A stretch of 64,000 nucleotides of DNA from Lineus longissimus. Taxonomy: Eukaryota; Nemertea; Pilidiophora; Heteronemertea; Lineidae. Positions 31,306 to 42,600 of the stretch are shown one piece after another; positions within the stretch are counted from its first letter, which is position 1; each line of letters starts with the position of its first letter. The position numbers and the translations under genes are program-made. The notes under the pieces were generated by a model that was not told the origin of the DNA, did no database searches, and saw only the letters and a program-made list of their open reading frames with translations. The stretch is from assembly GCF_910592395.1 (NCBI RefSeq), contig NC_088321.1:12648001-12712000 (forward strand), written 5' to 3'.

Positions 31306-33219
31306 TTAGACAGTCAGTCCGGATTTTATTATAAAGTCGGTGGTCCTGCGTAGCTGCTGGAGATCTGCATATAACTGGTCATGGATTCGTGCTCCCTCTG
31401 GCCAGGTCTCCTTCCTCAGGTCTGCAAAACTTGAGCATCTTCCCAGTATGTGCTCAGCAGTCATGGGCTCTTGGTTGCATATGCAGATGTCGCTCTCGCC
31501 GATGCGGAATTCAGTGAACAGGTGGTGTTTTTGCCTGTTGTGTCCGGTTCGCAGTCTGAATATTAGGACCTGCTCCCTTCTTGTCAGTTGGTAGCAGCAG
31601 TCTCCTTCATCGTGTTTAGGATGCTCTTCCTTCCACTTCTTCCGATATCCTTGTTTAAGTTCGGTTTTGTTCTCGCTGTAGGAAAGGGATAGGTCGCATT
31701 GGTCTTTTTTGCCTCCCTCCTTGGCTACTTGGTCCGCCTTTTCGTTCCCCTTGACGTTGCAGTGGGCTGGAATCCACTGTAGAACAACTTTTTTCCTACT
31801 TGAATAGAGGTCTTTCAATGCTTTGAGGAGGTCGTTGTTATCTTCCTTTCTGGGATTTTGCAGAGATTTCAGGACTGAGAGGGCGTCAGTGAGGATGACT
31901 ATGTTCCGTTTGGTCTTGTGTTGCTTCTGCATCAGTCTCTTGGCTGCCTGTTTAATGGCAGTTGCCTCGGCTCAATAGTTGCTCGAGTATCTGCCCGTTG
32001 GTATAGCTATAGCCTCCTCCTGGTCTTTTTACTTGATAAGTATGCCTCCACCTCCATCTCTTGTTGCTTGAGTTGCTGAACCATCAGTGTAGACGTGAGT
32101 CCACTTCTGGTTTGGGTATTGCATGTGGATGTGCTCCATTGTCAGGGCTCTCCGTATCTCATCTGTCTAAAGGTTCTTGCTCAGGATACCTGGGACTGAG
32201 TCCCTGATGTCCGGTGACATTCTGGGGTCTAGTGTTGGTTTGGTTCTGCTAGGTGGTAAAGTTCTTGGTATACTGATATTCAGCTCTGGATGATTTTGCT
32301 CCAGGGTCTTGCTCTGGTTAATGAAACTGCTGCGCTTGAGCCTTTTCCGGGAACCTTTCTTGACACGCTGGTGCATTGGGTGGTTTGTCAGCCTTTTGAA
32401 CTTCTGGGCTTGGATCATCACTTTTACATCCCTCCGATCTTGTGATGGTTGCAGTTGGGCTATGGTCTCCATCGCTGTTATTGGTGTTGACTTCATGCCT
32501 CCAGTGATGATTCTAGCTGCTTGGTTCTGCACACGATTTAGCTTTTCGGTGTTGGATTTTGCAGCGTTTGTTATGGCAGTAGTCCCATACTCCATCACTG
32601 GCCTGATTCTCCAAACAGCTCCCCATCGGCTACTAGACAGTTTCATCATGAGTGAGAGTCGTCTTTTTGCTCTCGTGGTAGTGTTCTCTATGTGGGTTCT
32701 CCTTGTCAGTCGGGTATCAAAGGTCACTCCCAGGTACTTTGGGGACTGTTCTTGTTTGAGCGGTATCCCATTGAGCGTTAGGTGGGTCTTCTGTTGCTTT
32801 GTTGAGAGGGAGAAGATCGTGTAGGCTGTCTTGTTGGCATTTACAGTAACAAGCCAGGTTTCAGTCCATTTCTGTAAGGTGTTCAGTGCTGCTTGTATCC
32901 GTGATCTTGCCACATCCAGCTTTTCTTCTGAGCACCATAGGACTAGGTCATCAGCGTAGATGGCTCCCCTGGCTTTCTTGGGCATTCCGACGAGTATATC
33001 ATTGATGAAGATCAAGAAGAGTGTGGGTGACAGTACTCCTCCTTGCGGTACTCCTTGCCTCAGCAGCTTCTTCCTGCTCTGGTGTCTCTGCACTCGGACT
33101 CTAGCCTTCCTGTTTTGGAGGTATTGTGAAATCCATGTGTACATGTTCCCTTCCACACCACACTGGTGGAGTTTGAGTTTGAGTCCTGCCTTCCAGACTT
33201 TATCGAACGCTTTCTCCAT
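31306..33219 (-). mobile_element. Non-LTR retrotransposon, RT plus RNase H, 5' truncated
   Basis: The RT frame (33219-32167) starts in the palm: AFDKVWKAGL, RQGVPQGGVLSPTLF, and the catalytic YADDLVLW, then thumb and C-terminal region. After a TAG at 32167, the same strand encodes RNase H: VYTDGSATQAT (first Asp), a Glu in AEATAIKQA, ILTDALSVL (second Asp), and a C-terminal Cys/His-bearing tail ICICNQEPMTAEHILGRC. In-frame stops at 32167, about 32024 and about 31974 break the frame, so it is dead but young. RNase H after RT fits the I/Nimb/Ingi-like groups rather than RTE or CR1. Sequence beyond about 33225 is unrelated, indicating 5' truncation. Confidence 0.9.
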
Positions 33220-33224
33220 GTCGA

Positions 33225-33780
33225 CATTTCGTGTCTGTCATTTTGGTGTAAATTGCGTTGCACTGCGGTTATGCGCCAGGAATCCTGGCCCAGTGCATCC
33301 GTCTTTGGCATAACTATTTGACCCATAGCTGGGGGTGGGTTGGTGAACGCCAGGGCGTATCCACATGCCAGTGGGCCTGCACACTTCACCTCTGGGGGCC
33401 CAGCCTCCTCCGAGATCCCTAGCAGATTCAGCCTTGAGCCGCAAGGTGTCCAGTTTCTATGGGCCACCACGAAGAAGCACTGCAAGAGTCTTGAAATCAG
33501 TTTGAGCATACATTTTTATGCGCTCTGTCGCACGATTCGTAATAGAAGTTGAAAATCAATGCAAAGACTCCCTCGCCCGATACATTGAAATACGCCTTGC
33601 AACCTCTGCATCCGTGGATTACTTGATTGGTAAGAGAGCGCATTGATCACTGGGAATAGGTTGTACATCTTATCTATGTGTAGCCCATTAAAATAGGCTT
33701 CGATCTGGTACGCAACTACTTGTAGTGGGGGCAGGCCAGCGCCGGTCTGCATCTTAAGCCACAAAGGCTCTTTCTTCCGA
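33225..33780. other. Non-coding flank of the LINE
   Basis: Overlapping short ORFs on both strands (33238-33552) have no RT or known domain. The GC-rich tract at 33330-33440 differs in composition from its surroundings and may be an unidentified repeat. Confidence 0.35.
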
Positions 33781-34124
33781 GGCTACTCATCTTGCTACCC
33801 GTTGCATCACACTCCCTCGCCAATGGCACACAAAAAAAGGAAGATTTATTCCTCCAGTAAAAATGTGCTAGAGGCTTTTGTCAGGTGCTGCATTTGAGTG
33901 CGCTGGTGTGACAAGATTCAATATCCTCTGGAAAAGGTGTCATGCCCGAAATTCTTGCCTGACGAAGTAAGGTGCATCGATAGAGAATGCATGAGTATAG
34001 ATATTGGATGTTAGAATCCGGCCAGAATTCCATTTTCCGGGCGTGTTTCCTTCTTGTGGTCCTATATCAGCTACCATTAGCCTACGTTGTTTTCCCATAC
34101 CATGTAGTTAAAAGAAATCAGGTC

Positions 34125-34270
34125 TTTAGCCCAATACACAGTTTATTGTCTTCTAACAAAGCCCACTCACACCTAGGCCTAGATTTCTATCGTTCTGCTC
34201 TCTTACTAAAGGGTTATCAGGGCAAATCATCATAATATCGACCCCCACATAACAGCTTGCATGGGAGTCT
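34125..34270. repeat. Dispersed repeat with TATCGACCC end, copy 2
   Basis: AAGCCCACTCACACCTAGGC and CATCATAATATCGACCCCCA match the repeat at 26720-26880. Confidence 0.5.
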
Positions 34271-34424
34271 GATAAACCGGCAAGGGCAAATAAAGGTCAC
34301 GACGACGGATGGTGTACAAGACAAAAACCAATGTTGTCATTCAATAGCTTTCTGTTGATGCAGGTTGTCTTCCGCTATCAACACTTTATCGCATTGCGTT
34401 ATTATGAACCCATACATCTAAGTT

Positions 34425-34815
34425 CCGTCACTATACAATAGGAACAGAGACTTCCTCCCGTGGGGTGAGGGGTGTAGTGATCCGATCTCTCTGATCTCAT
34501 CTGTCAAGTAGGCCGACACAAATCGGTTGGGAAATGACTGGTACTTCGTTCGCGTAGGGGTTTACTACCCTGTTGGCCATAACTGGCACCGACGATGCGG
34601 TGTGTGGCCACAACAAATGTCACTATGATAAATATACGTCGGGTAAAATCCGTCATCATACAATAGGAATGGACGGTGTGTGTGCGTGTGGGGGAGGGGG
34701 TCTTATCTCATCTGTCTAGTAGGGGAATGGCATGTACTTCCGTTAGGTAAGGGGGTTAGAACCCTGTCATCAGCCATCTGTAACTAACACCGACGATGCG
34801 GGGTGTGGTTGCCAC
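34425..34815. repeat. Direct repeat, two units of about 190-230 bp
   Basis: Both units contain CCGTCA(C/T)(T/C)ATACAATAGGAA, CTCATCTGTC, and end at ACACCGACGATGCGG/CACCGACGATGCGGT followed by GTGTGG. Non-coding. Confidence 0.65.
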
Positions 34816-35402
34816 CTCATATGTCATTAAACCTTCGACTTCCAAGAATAAATGTGCAAATTAATTGTAGTGACAACGCGTCAATTCCTTTTCTTGCGCA
34901 CACACAGTATTTCAATGAGCGGAAAGTCCACTTACCTTGTTGGTGAGTATTCCTTGGCTGTGTTAGCTCCACCGCGTAACCATGTACACTGTCACTGCTA
35001 AAGCTAGCGCGAGATTCACCACCAAAAATCGATTTTCCTCTCCGCGAGGCCCACAAAGGGATGCCGCGCTCTCAACCGGAATGGAGACTAATCGAGGCAG
35101 CAATTAAGGTGCGCGATTGATGACCGCTATGACTTATGTAGAAGCAGGGCGGGCTGCCAACTTACTGTATAGCAAGAATGACAAGGGCTAGAAAGTATTA
35201 GGTTTGTTCGTGACACGTTTGTTTGCCGGTTTAGGCCTATCGACTCCCATGAGAACTGTTCCTGAGGGGTCGATGTTACCAAGATTTCACCTGATAACCC
35301 TTTAATAAGGCAGTAGAACATGGGGAATAAAAGCATAAATGTGCGAGCGGGCTTTGTTTGAAGACGATGCACTGTTGGGCATGTTATGTTGAAATTTATA
35401 TT

Positions 35403-35993
35403 TTAGTGCGTATCTTGGCAATTAGAAGTTTTCATACTCAATTGCAAATTTCCAATTCTTAACGAACGGCGTAGGCCTTTCAGGTTTTGCTTGAAAATCG
35501 GGATGCTGCTACTTTCGCGGGAGTTGGTTCCAAATTTCCGGACACAGAACAGCCCGGTCTCCAAAGGACACCAATCTACTCCTTCGTCGCAACAGTGGAA
35601 GGCTGTTGGAGATATGCAGTTGCCGATCCGGCTGAAAAACGTCGAAAAATGACCGGAGACAATCAGTGCCAGCGTTGTTGATACACTTGCAAACGAGCAA
35701 AAGCAGTCGGAGACATGAAAAGCATATCTGAGCGGCACGCCGTTAAATTTATGGTGGTCCAGAAAGAAATGCAGTTTTACACAATATTATGCATACGAAT
35801 TTGCTAAAATTTGATGTCGCCCTATATATCGGTCTAAACAACGACAATTACGATGATTTATTTCAAATTTTCCACGAGGCCTTTCCTTGACCCCGAGCCA
35901 GTGAAAATCATTCAGCCCAAGCGTGATTTGGTCTGACCAGCAAACACCATAGATATGCAGTGCTGCCCGCTCTACTGTACTGTCAAACCTCAT
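35403..35993 (-). mobile_element. LINE (CR1/Jockey-like) ORF2 3' fragment, frameshifted
   Basis: Three minus-strand frames together give the ORF2 end: QITLGLNDFHWLGVKERP (usual DHITPLLRDLHWLPVKER-type block) in 35993-35787, GDRAVLCPEIWNQLPRK in 35700-35509, then IFKQNLKGL in 35738-35403. Several frameshifts; clearly dead. The tail TTCTTAACGAACGGCGTAGG recurs near 61570 and 61845, which are further 3'-end remnants of this family. Confidence 0.75.
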
Positions 35994-36142
35994 CTTGATA
36001 CGAAGTGCTTGCGGGACCGTACAATTCTTTACATTGTTCTTAAAAGATATAATCTTCGCAATACATGTACCTCTCGAAAATAATGTTTACATTGTTTGTG
36101 CGTGGTTGAAAGATTAGGAATGGCATTAGCTCTCAAACAACG

Positions 36143-36336
36143 GCTACTGTAAAACCCATTAAAAGTGTTTTTGGGAAAATGAAAAACCCCAGATGGGCTT
36201 TGAAATTGTCTAAAAACCTCCAAGGGTGGTTCACTTTGCTGAAAAACTTCCACCGGGTGCATATATGTATCTGTGTTGGTCAAAAAAGCATGAAGGGGTT
36301 TTAAAAAGCTGAAAAAGATTTATTTTTAAGGGTGTA
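36143..36336. repeat. Dispersed AAAACCT-rich repeat, MITE-like
   Basis: Starts ACTGTAAAACCCATTAAAAG and ends TTATTTTTAAGGGTGTAG, with CATATATGTATCTGTGTTGG in the middle. It abuts the left border of the duplicated receptor segment. Confidence 0.6.
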
Positions 36337-36339
36337 GTA

Positions 36340-36650
36340 GATCTATGAGCGGCATATCCTCAAGATTCTGAGAGTTTTTTAGGGCCTAGATGTACTTGAT
36401 GATCAACATTGGCACTAACAGCAACTATCATCAGATTTAGGTCCACGCTTCATAATGTTACTCGAGGAAATTCTGCATAGAACTCCTTTCTTTTCTCTCA
36501 GTGCGGATACTAAAAATTTTTCTGAAAGTTTAGTAATTCAGTCTCCATCAATTTTACCACGTGACCTTAATTTGTTGCTTTTTGTCCTAACCATGTTACA
36601 AGTAGATTAGGCCTGCAGTCTAGAAGCTTTCGACGGAGGGTGAAGTCATC
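36340..36650 (+). promoter_or_regulatory. Upstream region conserved between the receptor paralogs
   Basis: This stretch aligns with 46355-46666 upstream of the second gene: shared GCATATCCTCA(A/C)GATTCTGA, TTTTTGTCCTAA, and GAAGCTTTCGACGGAGG just before the ATG. The segment therefore belongs to the duplication and should hold the shared promoter and 5' UTR. A CACGTG E-box at about 36559 is altered in copy 2 (TTTTACGTG). No TATA box was recognised. Confidence 0.5.
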
Positions 36651-39600
36651 ATGGCGATCATGCTCTGCCTCTTGGCTCTGCTAGCTGCGTGTGGATCTGC
36701 CCAAGGTAAGAAACTCGTACTTCTATATTTTCCGGGATTTTAGCAGCAAGGGACTGTTTGACAACGTTTAAATCTGAAAATTCTGGTTTTGATTATTGAC
36801 CATTCGCAAGGTGCTGTTCGATTTCTCAGCCTGTGAGTCCATTCACGATCGAGGAATATCGAGCATGGTAATAAATATTTGCAAATATATCAAATCGGCA
36901 AAAACGCGATGAGAATCGCATGCATATACACTACAGCGGGTTTAAGCCTCAAACTCCCCAAGTTACTACAAAAGCCTCACATCTTGCAAGTGATCACATG
37001 CCTGCAAAAAAGGCCTCGCTCCCTCAAATGCCTATTATATTTGGCGAAATTAGATCGACGTGCTGCTGACTAAACTGCCCACATGCTGAGAATTCAGACT
37101 CTTTAAAGCGGCCGCGGACATGCATGTTGCACCATTTTCGACTTGGACGCTCAACTTCAAACGACTTGTAAATCGTGCGCCTTTGACGGAAAAGCCGTTT
37201 CTGAGTCGGTGATCCTGAAGATGACGAGCCTCGAAAATTATCGCATTTGGCTTTAATTTCTAAAATATGACCCAACCTTAATAGCGGCCTACCGTATATC
37301 TCAAAAACGTTGCTCGGAGAGGAGGTTGATCATGTAATTCTGCGAAGTGAGAGATGCTCGGAGAGGTGGCAGTTGATTCCACGGGTTGCGAGAGGCCCAA
37401 AACCGGGAAGGTCAAATGAGCGTATAGATGGTTACCGAGCTGATTGAGGCTTTCTAAGGCTGACGTTACATAGGCCTCATTCGTTCACTTCCCACATGTC
37501 ACGTTCCCCTTAATGCGTTCGTTCCTCACTGAATGCATGCCACAAGGCCGTGCATTCACCGAGGAACGTTAAGTAAAGCTGGAACGTGACATGTGGGAAG
37601 TGAACGAATGAGGCCTATGTAACGTCAGCCTAATGATTACTGTGTTAACCATCCTTTTTTCTCCTAGGTCAAGCTAAGAACAGAACCAATCTGATCGTCA
37701 CTACAATCCTGGTAAATATACACCTTTCCAGAAATGGGGCGCTGAGTGTCCGAAATAGTGATGCCATAAGGGGAAACTTGGCCTTATGGTGGAGGGACAA
37801 AGGAGATAGTCATGGTTGACCAACACACTTGAATGCCTTTGATGACGGACAAGGGGGAACACGTTAGTTCCAAAGCAAGCCACCAATTTCGGGAAGCATG
37901 TATAAGGCATACAGATATAAGGCATAATCAGATTTGTTAGATGTTGTCCTCTTAGATGTTGTCTTCTACAATTTTGAGCTAGGCCTGCCTCACGTTTGGT
38001 ACTGCCAAATATTATATAACAGTTTTTTTCAGGAATGCATGCTTTACTTCTAATCACATGAAGGACAGTTCCATTGGACTGGTTTTAAGACACATCATTT
38101 CAGCACTATGGAGGCCACGCCGAGCCAAGCAAAAAACAATGTATAAAATTAGGATAAATAACTCAAATCTGATTGAATTAATGGATTGTATCAATTGGCC
38201 CACAAAATAAAAATTTTAAAAATAGTGATTGTCATTGTCATACACTGACTGTAAGCCAAGCCTACATGTAGCTCAAATTTATTAGTAATTTTGTCTTTAC
38301 CAAACATGACCTGGTGCATGAGAGTATGAAGAAATTTTACTAATTAGGCAATTAAAGGACAACATCCAACAAATCGGATCTTTCCTTGCATGTAGGTCAC
38401 GATCAACAGTTTTTTCCCGAAAGTGCGTGATGTCTGGATACTCTCTCATTGCAAATGACACCCACGTCAAAATACGTTTTGAAGACGCTTTTCAAAGAAT
38501 GACCAATTGGTTCTGTACACCACTGGAAAGGCCGTGACTTCCTCTTTCAACACGAACTCATCTCATTTATTTGATGAATACAAGTCAGTAATTAGCGCAG
38601 AATTGGCTCCGAGCCCTTTAGGCCAACCCAAACTAAAAAATTCAAACCAGACCCCCAAATCGCTAGAAACCGCGTTTTTCGAAAAATTTTATTATTGATA
38701 AATAAATGTAGTTTAGTGAGTTCATTTTCGAAATAAATTGATTTTTGTCCAAAACAGGGAAAATATTTAACATTTAAAGGTTTTTCAAAAGCTCAAAAAC
38801 CGTTATTTCTAAGAGTGCATAGAAAGGCATTCATCGCCCACTGTCAACCAGTACACGTTGGGACAGAGCAGCAACTGGTCCTATTTGTGCAAAAATATTG
38901 AAACGTTTCTGCTTGTCTTATTCTTTAAGCAAGAACCCTTCGTACAATTAGGTGAGAATTACAAACTCGAGGGGTTCATTGTGGACCTCCTGGACCGATT
39001 AACGGAGAGGATGGGCTGCACATACACCCTGAAGCTGGTGAGGGATGGGAAGTACGGCTCTCCCGGGCCTGACGGCAAGTGGAATGGCATGATCGGAGAG
39101 ATCAAGAGTGGGGTAAAGTACATTATTTTCTCGAAGACGTCCTCCATCAAAAAATATAACTCATGACCCAAACGTGTCCCCTGTTTGACAGGAATATTCC
39201 ATCACGAAATAGGCTACTATTGCACTTTCTTTGATTTGTTCCAGGAAGCCGACCTGGCGGCGGCGGCTCTAACCATGACCAGCCTGCGGAGGGCCCACAT
39301 CGATTACTCGTACCCTTTCCTGGCAAACAGCCTCTCGGTCCTCATGAGAAGGAAAGACATCTATGGCACGGCAACAGAAGCTATGTTTGGCCTGAATTAC
39401 TTCCTCACGCCATTCAGCGCTGGGGTGTGGATGCTCATCATCGTCTCCTTCCTAACGGTAAGTACAATGGAACCTCCCATAGGCGACACCTCGCTTTTAA
39501 GGACACTAGTTTTGGACTAGTTTCTGACTGTTTTCGCAACTACCCATCCGCTAGCAATATGTCAGCGGTATTCATAGAGCCAGGAAAATGTTTGACCTTA

Positions 39601-42600
39601 TCCGAGCATATGCGTTATTTTAAGCTTGCCTTGGTTTCATTCTGCTGAACCATCGTTTCAGCTCACCTCTCTGAGATGGGTGCTTTTGCTTTGGCGTCCG
39701 TCGTCCGTCGTCGTCCGTTGTTGTCCGTCGTTCGCTAGCAGGGCACGTTTCGCAAATGTTAGAGCTATTGAGTTGAATATTGGTACACATGTACCCTTGT
39801 GTACACTTTGGAGACCCAGTTTCGGTCCGATCCGATTCTCGGTTTACCCACCAGGTGGCCAAAACCGAAAACACTAAAAGTGCTATATCTCCTAAACTAA
39901 GGGCTTGATCGTCGCCAAATTTTTATCATAGATCCATTTAACATACACGTAACACCCGGGTTTTTGATTCGATGTACTTTTCAAGATCACAGAGGTCAAA
40001 TGGCGTAAATTGGCCGTTTGGTACACGAGACTCCCTATGTTATGTAACCTCTGACACCGAATTTCGGTTCGATCTGATTCTTGATTTGGCCACTAGGGGG
40101 CCAGAAGTGAAAACCTAAAAAGTTGATATCTCTTTGAGTGACTCGTTTTCGATAAAAAGTTTATGGTAGGTTATTCTAAAATACCTTGGTACCGTAAAGT
40201 CAACTTTTAAATGGAAAATGCATAAGCCTCGTTCTGAGAGTGGAGTGTTTTGGACACGCAACCAAGATGCTCTACCAAAGTTCCCTCGGGTTGCACTAAA
40301 ATGTGGAAACCATGCACACAGCTCACTTCAGAAGTTTGAGGCTCTCAAAACACTGCTTCAAACACAAATCAGCCAAGGAAGCATCAACCACCCTAAGTTT
40401 TTTAATGAGAACTACACATATTTGCTGAGAAAAACGCTCCAAATAGCCCATTTGCGCGGATTTTAGCATCGCTTGAGCGAGCCGATCCGGACTTCCTATA
40501 CGCGCTGCCGTAACATAATGTAAACAACGGCGCTACCGGCGCTCCGGGCAGGCGATGGATGGAATTTGCCAAATTCGCACATATTCAAGTTATTTCGTGG
40601 CCTATCTTTTTAAGTTTGAGGTATTTTAGAATAGAAATTGAACCCTCGGCTTCGGACCTTGGTTGAGTTACCAAGACACTCTCGGGTGGAGCTAAAATTT
40701 CGTCCAAACCCTCGCCTATCGGCTCGGGTTTGGACTGTATTTTAGCTCGACCAAGGTCCTCCGCCTCGGGTTCAATTCCTTAATCTCAGCATGGATACAA
40801 CACATGTCATACGGGTTTTTGATAATAAAATGATCGTTTAACCACCACACAGGTTTTTAATTTCACCTACTTTTCATGGTCACAGAGGTCAAATGGCGTA
40901 AAATGGCCGTCAGGCCGTAACAATGGCAAGTTTCTTAACCGTAATGACTAGACCTATTCATCACAAATTGAATACACATTTACGTTATTGCTTGCCCTAC
41001 ATCAGAATTAAGGGTTGACCACAGGTAGCGCCATTTTGGCTAGACCTCCAAATCCTAAAGCATTTATAACTTTTTCAAAATGTAGCGAATGCTCATTTCA
41101 AAGACTGGAGTCTGTTATTTGTTTTCTAGAGAACAGCCTCCAGGGTTTTAAATGAACATTCACTACACTTTGAAGAAGTTCTAATTGCTTTACGATTTCA
41201 AATTCTAGCCAAAATGGCGGTACCTATTGTCAACCCTTAATACTACATGACTCAATACCATGCTCTTCATCCATCTTTCCTTCACATGAGGTGAGCACAA
41301 TGGCCCTGGCCATTTAATTTTAGGTTAACCTTTGTACATTCTGCTGATCGGACCTATTTGTTCCAACTGGCCTTGATTTCATCTTGCTGAACCTTTGTTT
41401 TTTCAGGTTAACCTTGGTTCATTCAGCTGATCGAACCAATTTGTTCCAACTGGCCTTGATTTCATCTTGCTGAACCTTTGTTTTTTCAGGTTAACCTTGG
41501 TTCATTATGCTGATCGGACCTATTTGTTCCAACTGGCCTTGATTTCATCTTGCTGAACCTTTGTTTTTTCAGGTTAACCTTGGTTCATTCTGCTGATCTG
41601 ACCTATTTGTTCCAACTGGCCTTGATTTCATCTTGCTGAACCTTTGTTTTTTCAGGTTAACCTTGGTTCATTCTGCTGATCGAACCTATTTGTTCCAACT
41701 GGCCTTGATTTCATCTTGCTGAACCTTTGTTTTTTCAGGTTAACCTTGGTTCATTCTGCTGATCTGACCTATTTGTTCCAACTCGCCTTGATTTCATCTT
41801 GCTGAACCTTTGTTTTTTCAGGTTAGCCTTGGTTCATTCTGCTGATCTGACCTATTTGTTCCAACTGGCCTTGATTTCATCTTGCTGAACCTTTGTTTTT
41901 TCAGGTTAGCCTTGGTACATTCTGCTGATCTGACCTATTTGTTCCAACTGGCCTTGATTTCATCTTGCTGAACCTTTGTTTTTTCAGGTTAGCCTTGGCT
42001 TCATTCTACTGACTCTGTTTAATCCGTACGAGTGGAAGCAGCGGATACAGAGGGGTGAGATTAAGGATTCAGAAGAGACCAATGACACGTTTGGTGTCAA
42101 AGAGAGTCTCTGGTTCTCCTACAGCACGCTCGTCCTCCAGGGTATGTCTATACATTACATGTATTTGTCCTTGGTGGTTAAGGCCGACGTTATCAAGATT
42201 TACACTGGTCAATAGATCAATACGAAAACACATTTTTTAAAACTACATGTAATGTGTTTTGCCAATGCGTATTTAGACAAGTTGATTGTTCAAACTCAAT
42301 AACGAAATTCAAATATTTAACAAACGCCAACGCGAACGCCTATTCAATTGCTCGACTTCCTGATAACGATGTCGAACAACATGGCAGGCGTTTGCGTTCG
42401 TGTTTCGGGGGATTTGCGAAAACTCACGGAAGGGCAGGTAAGATCCTGATATCTCTATTTCCTTCTTACAGGTTATTCCAAGCGTCCCCTCTCCATAGCA
42501 GCAAGGGTACTCGCTGTCTTCTGGATGTTCTTCATCATACTTACTCTGGGTAGCTACATAGCTCTTATGGTGAGGAACCCGAACCTTGTCCTCAACACAC

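Noticed and set aside
34817-35056. 79-codon minus ORF ending at a donor-like site
   Set aside because: No domain, and no downstream partner exon; possibly a 5' UTR exon but unsupported.
36706-37667. Search for amino-terminal-domain exons in receptor intron 1
   Set aside because: Intron 1 contains a MITE and sequence alignable between paralogs but without conserved open frames; exons 1 and 2 join in phase directly.
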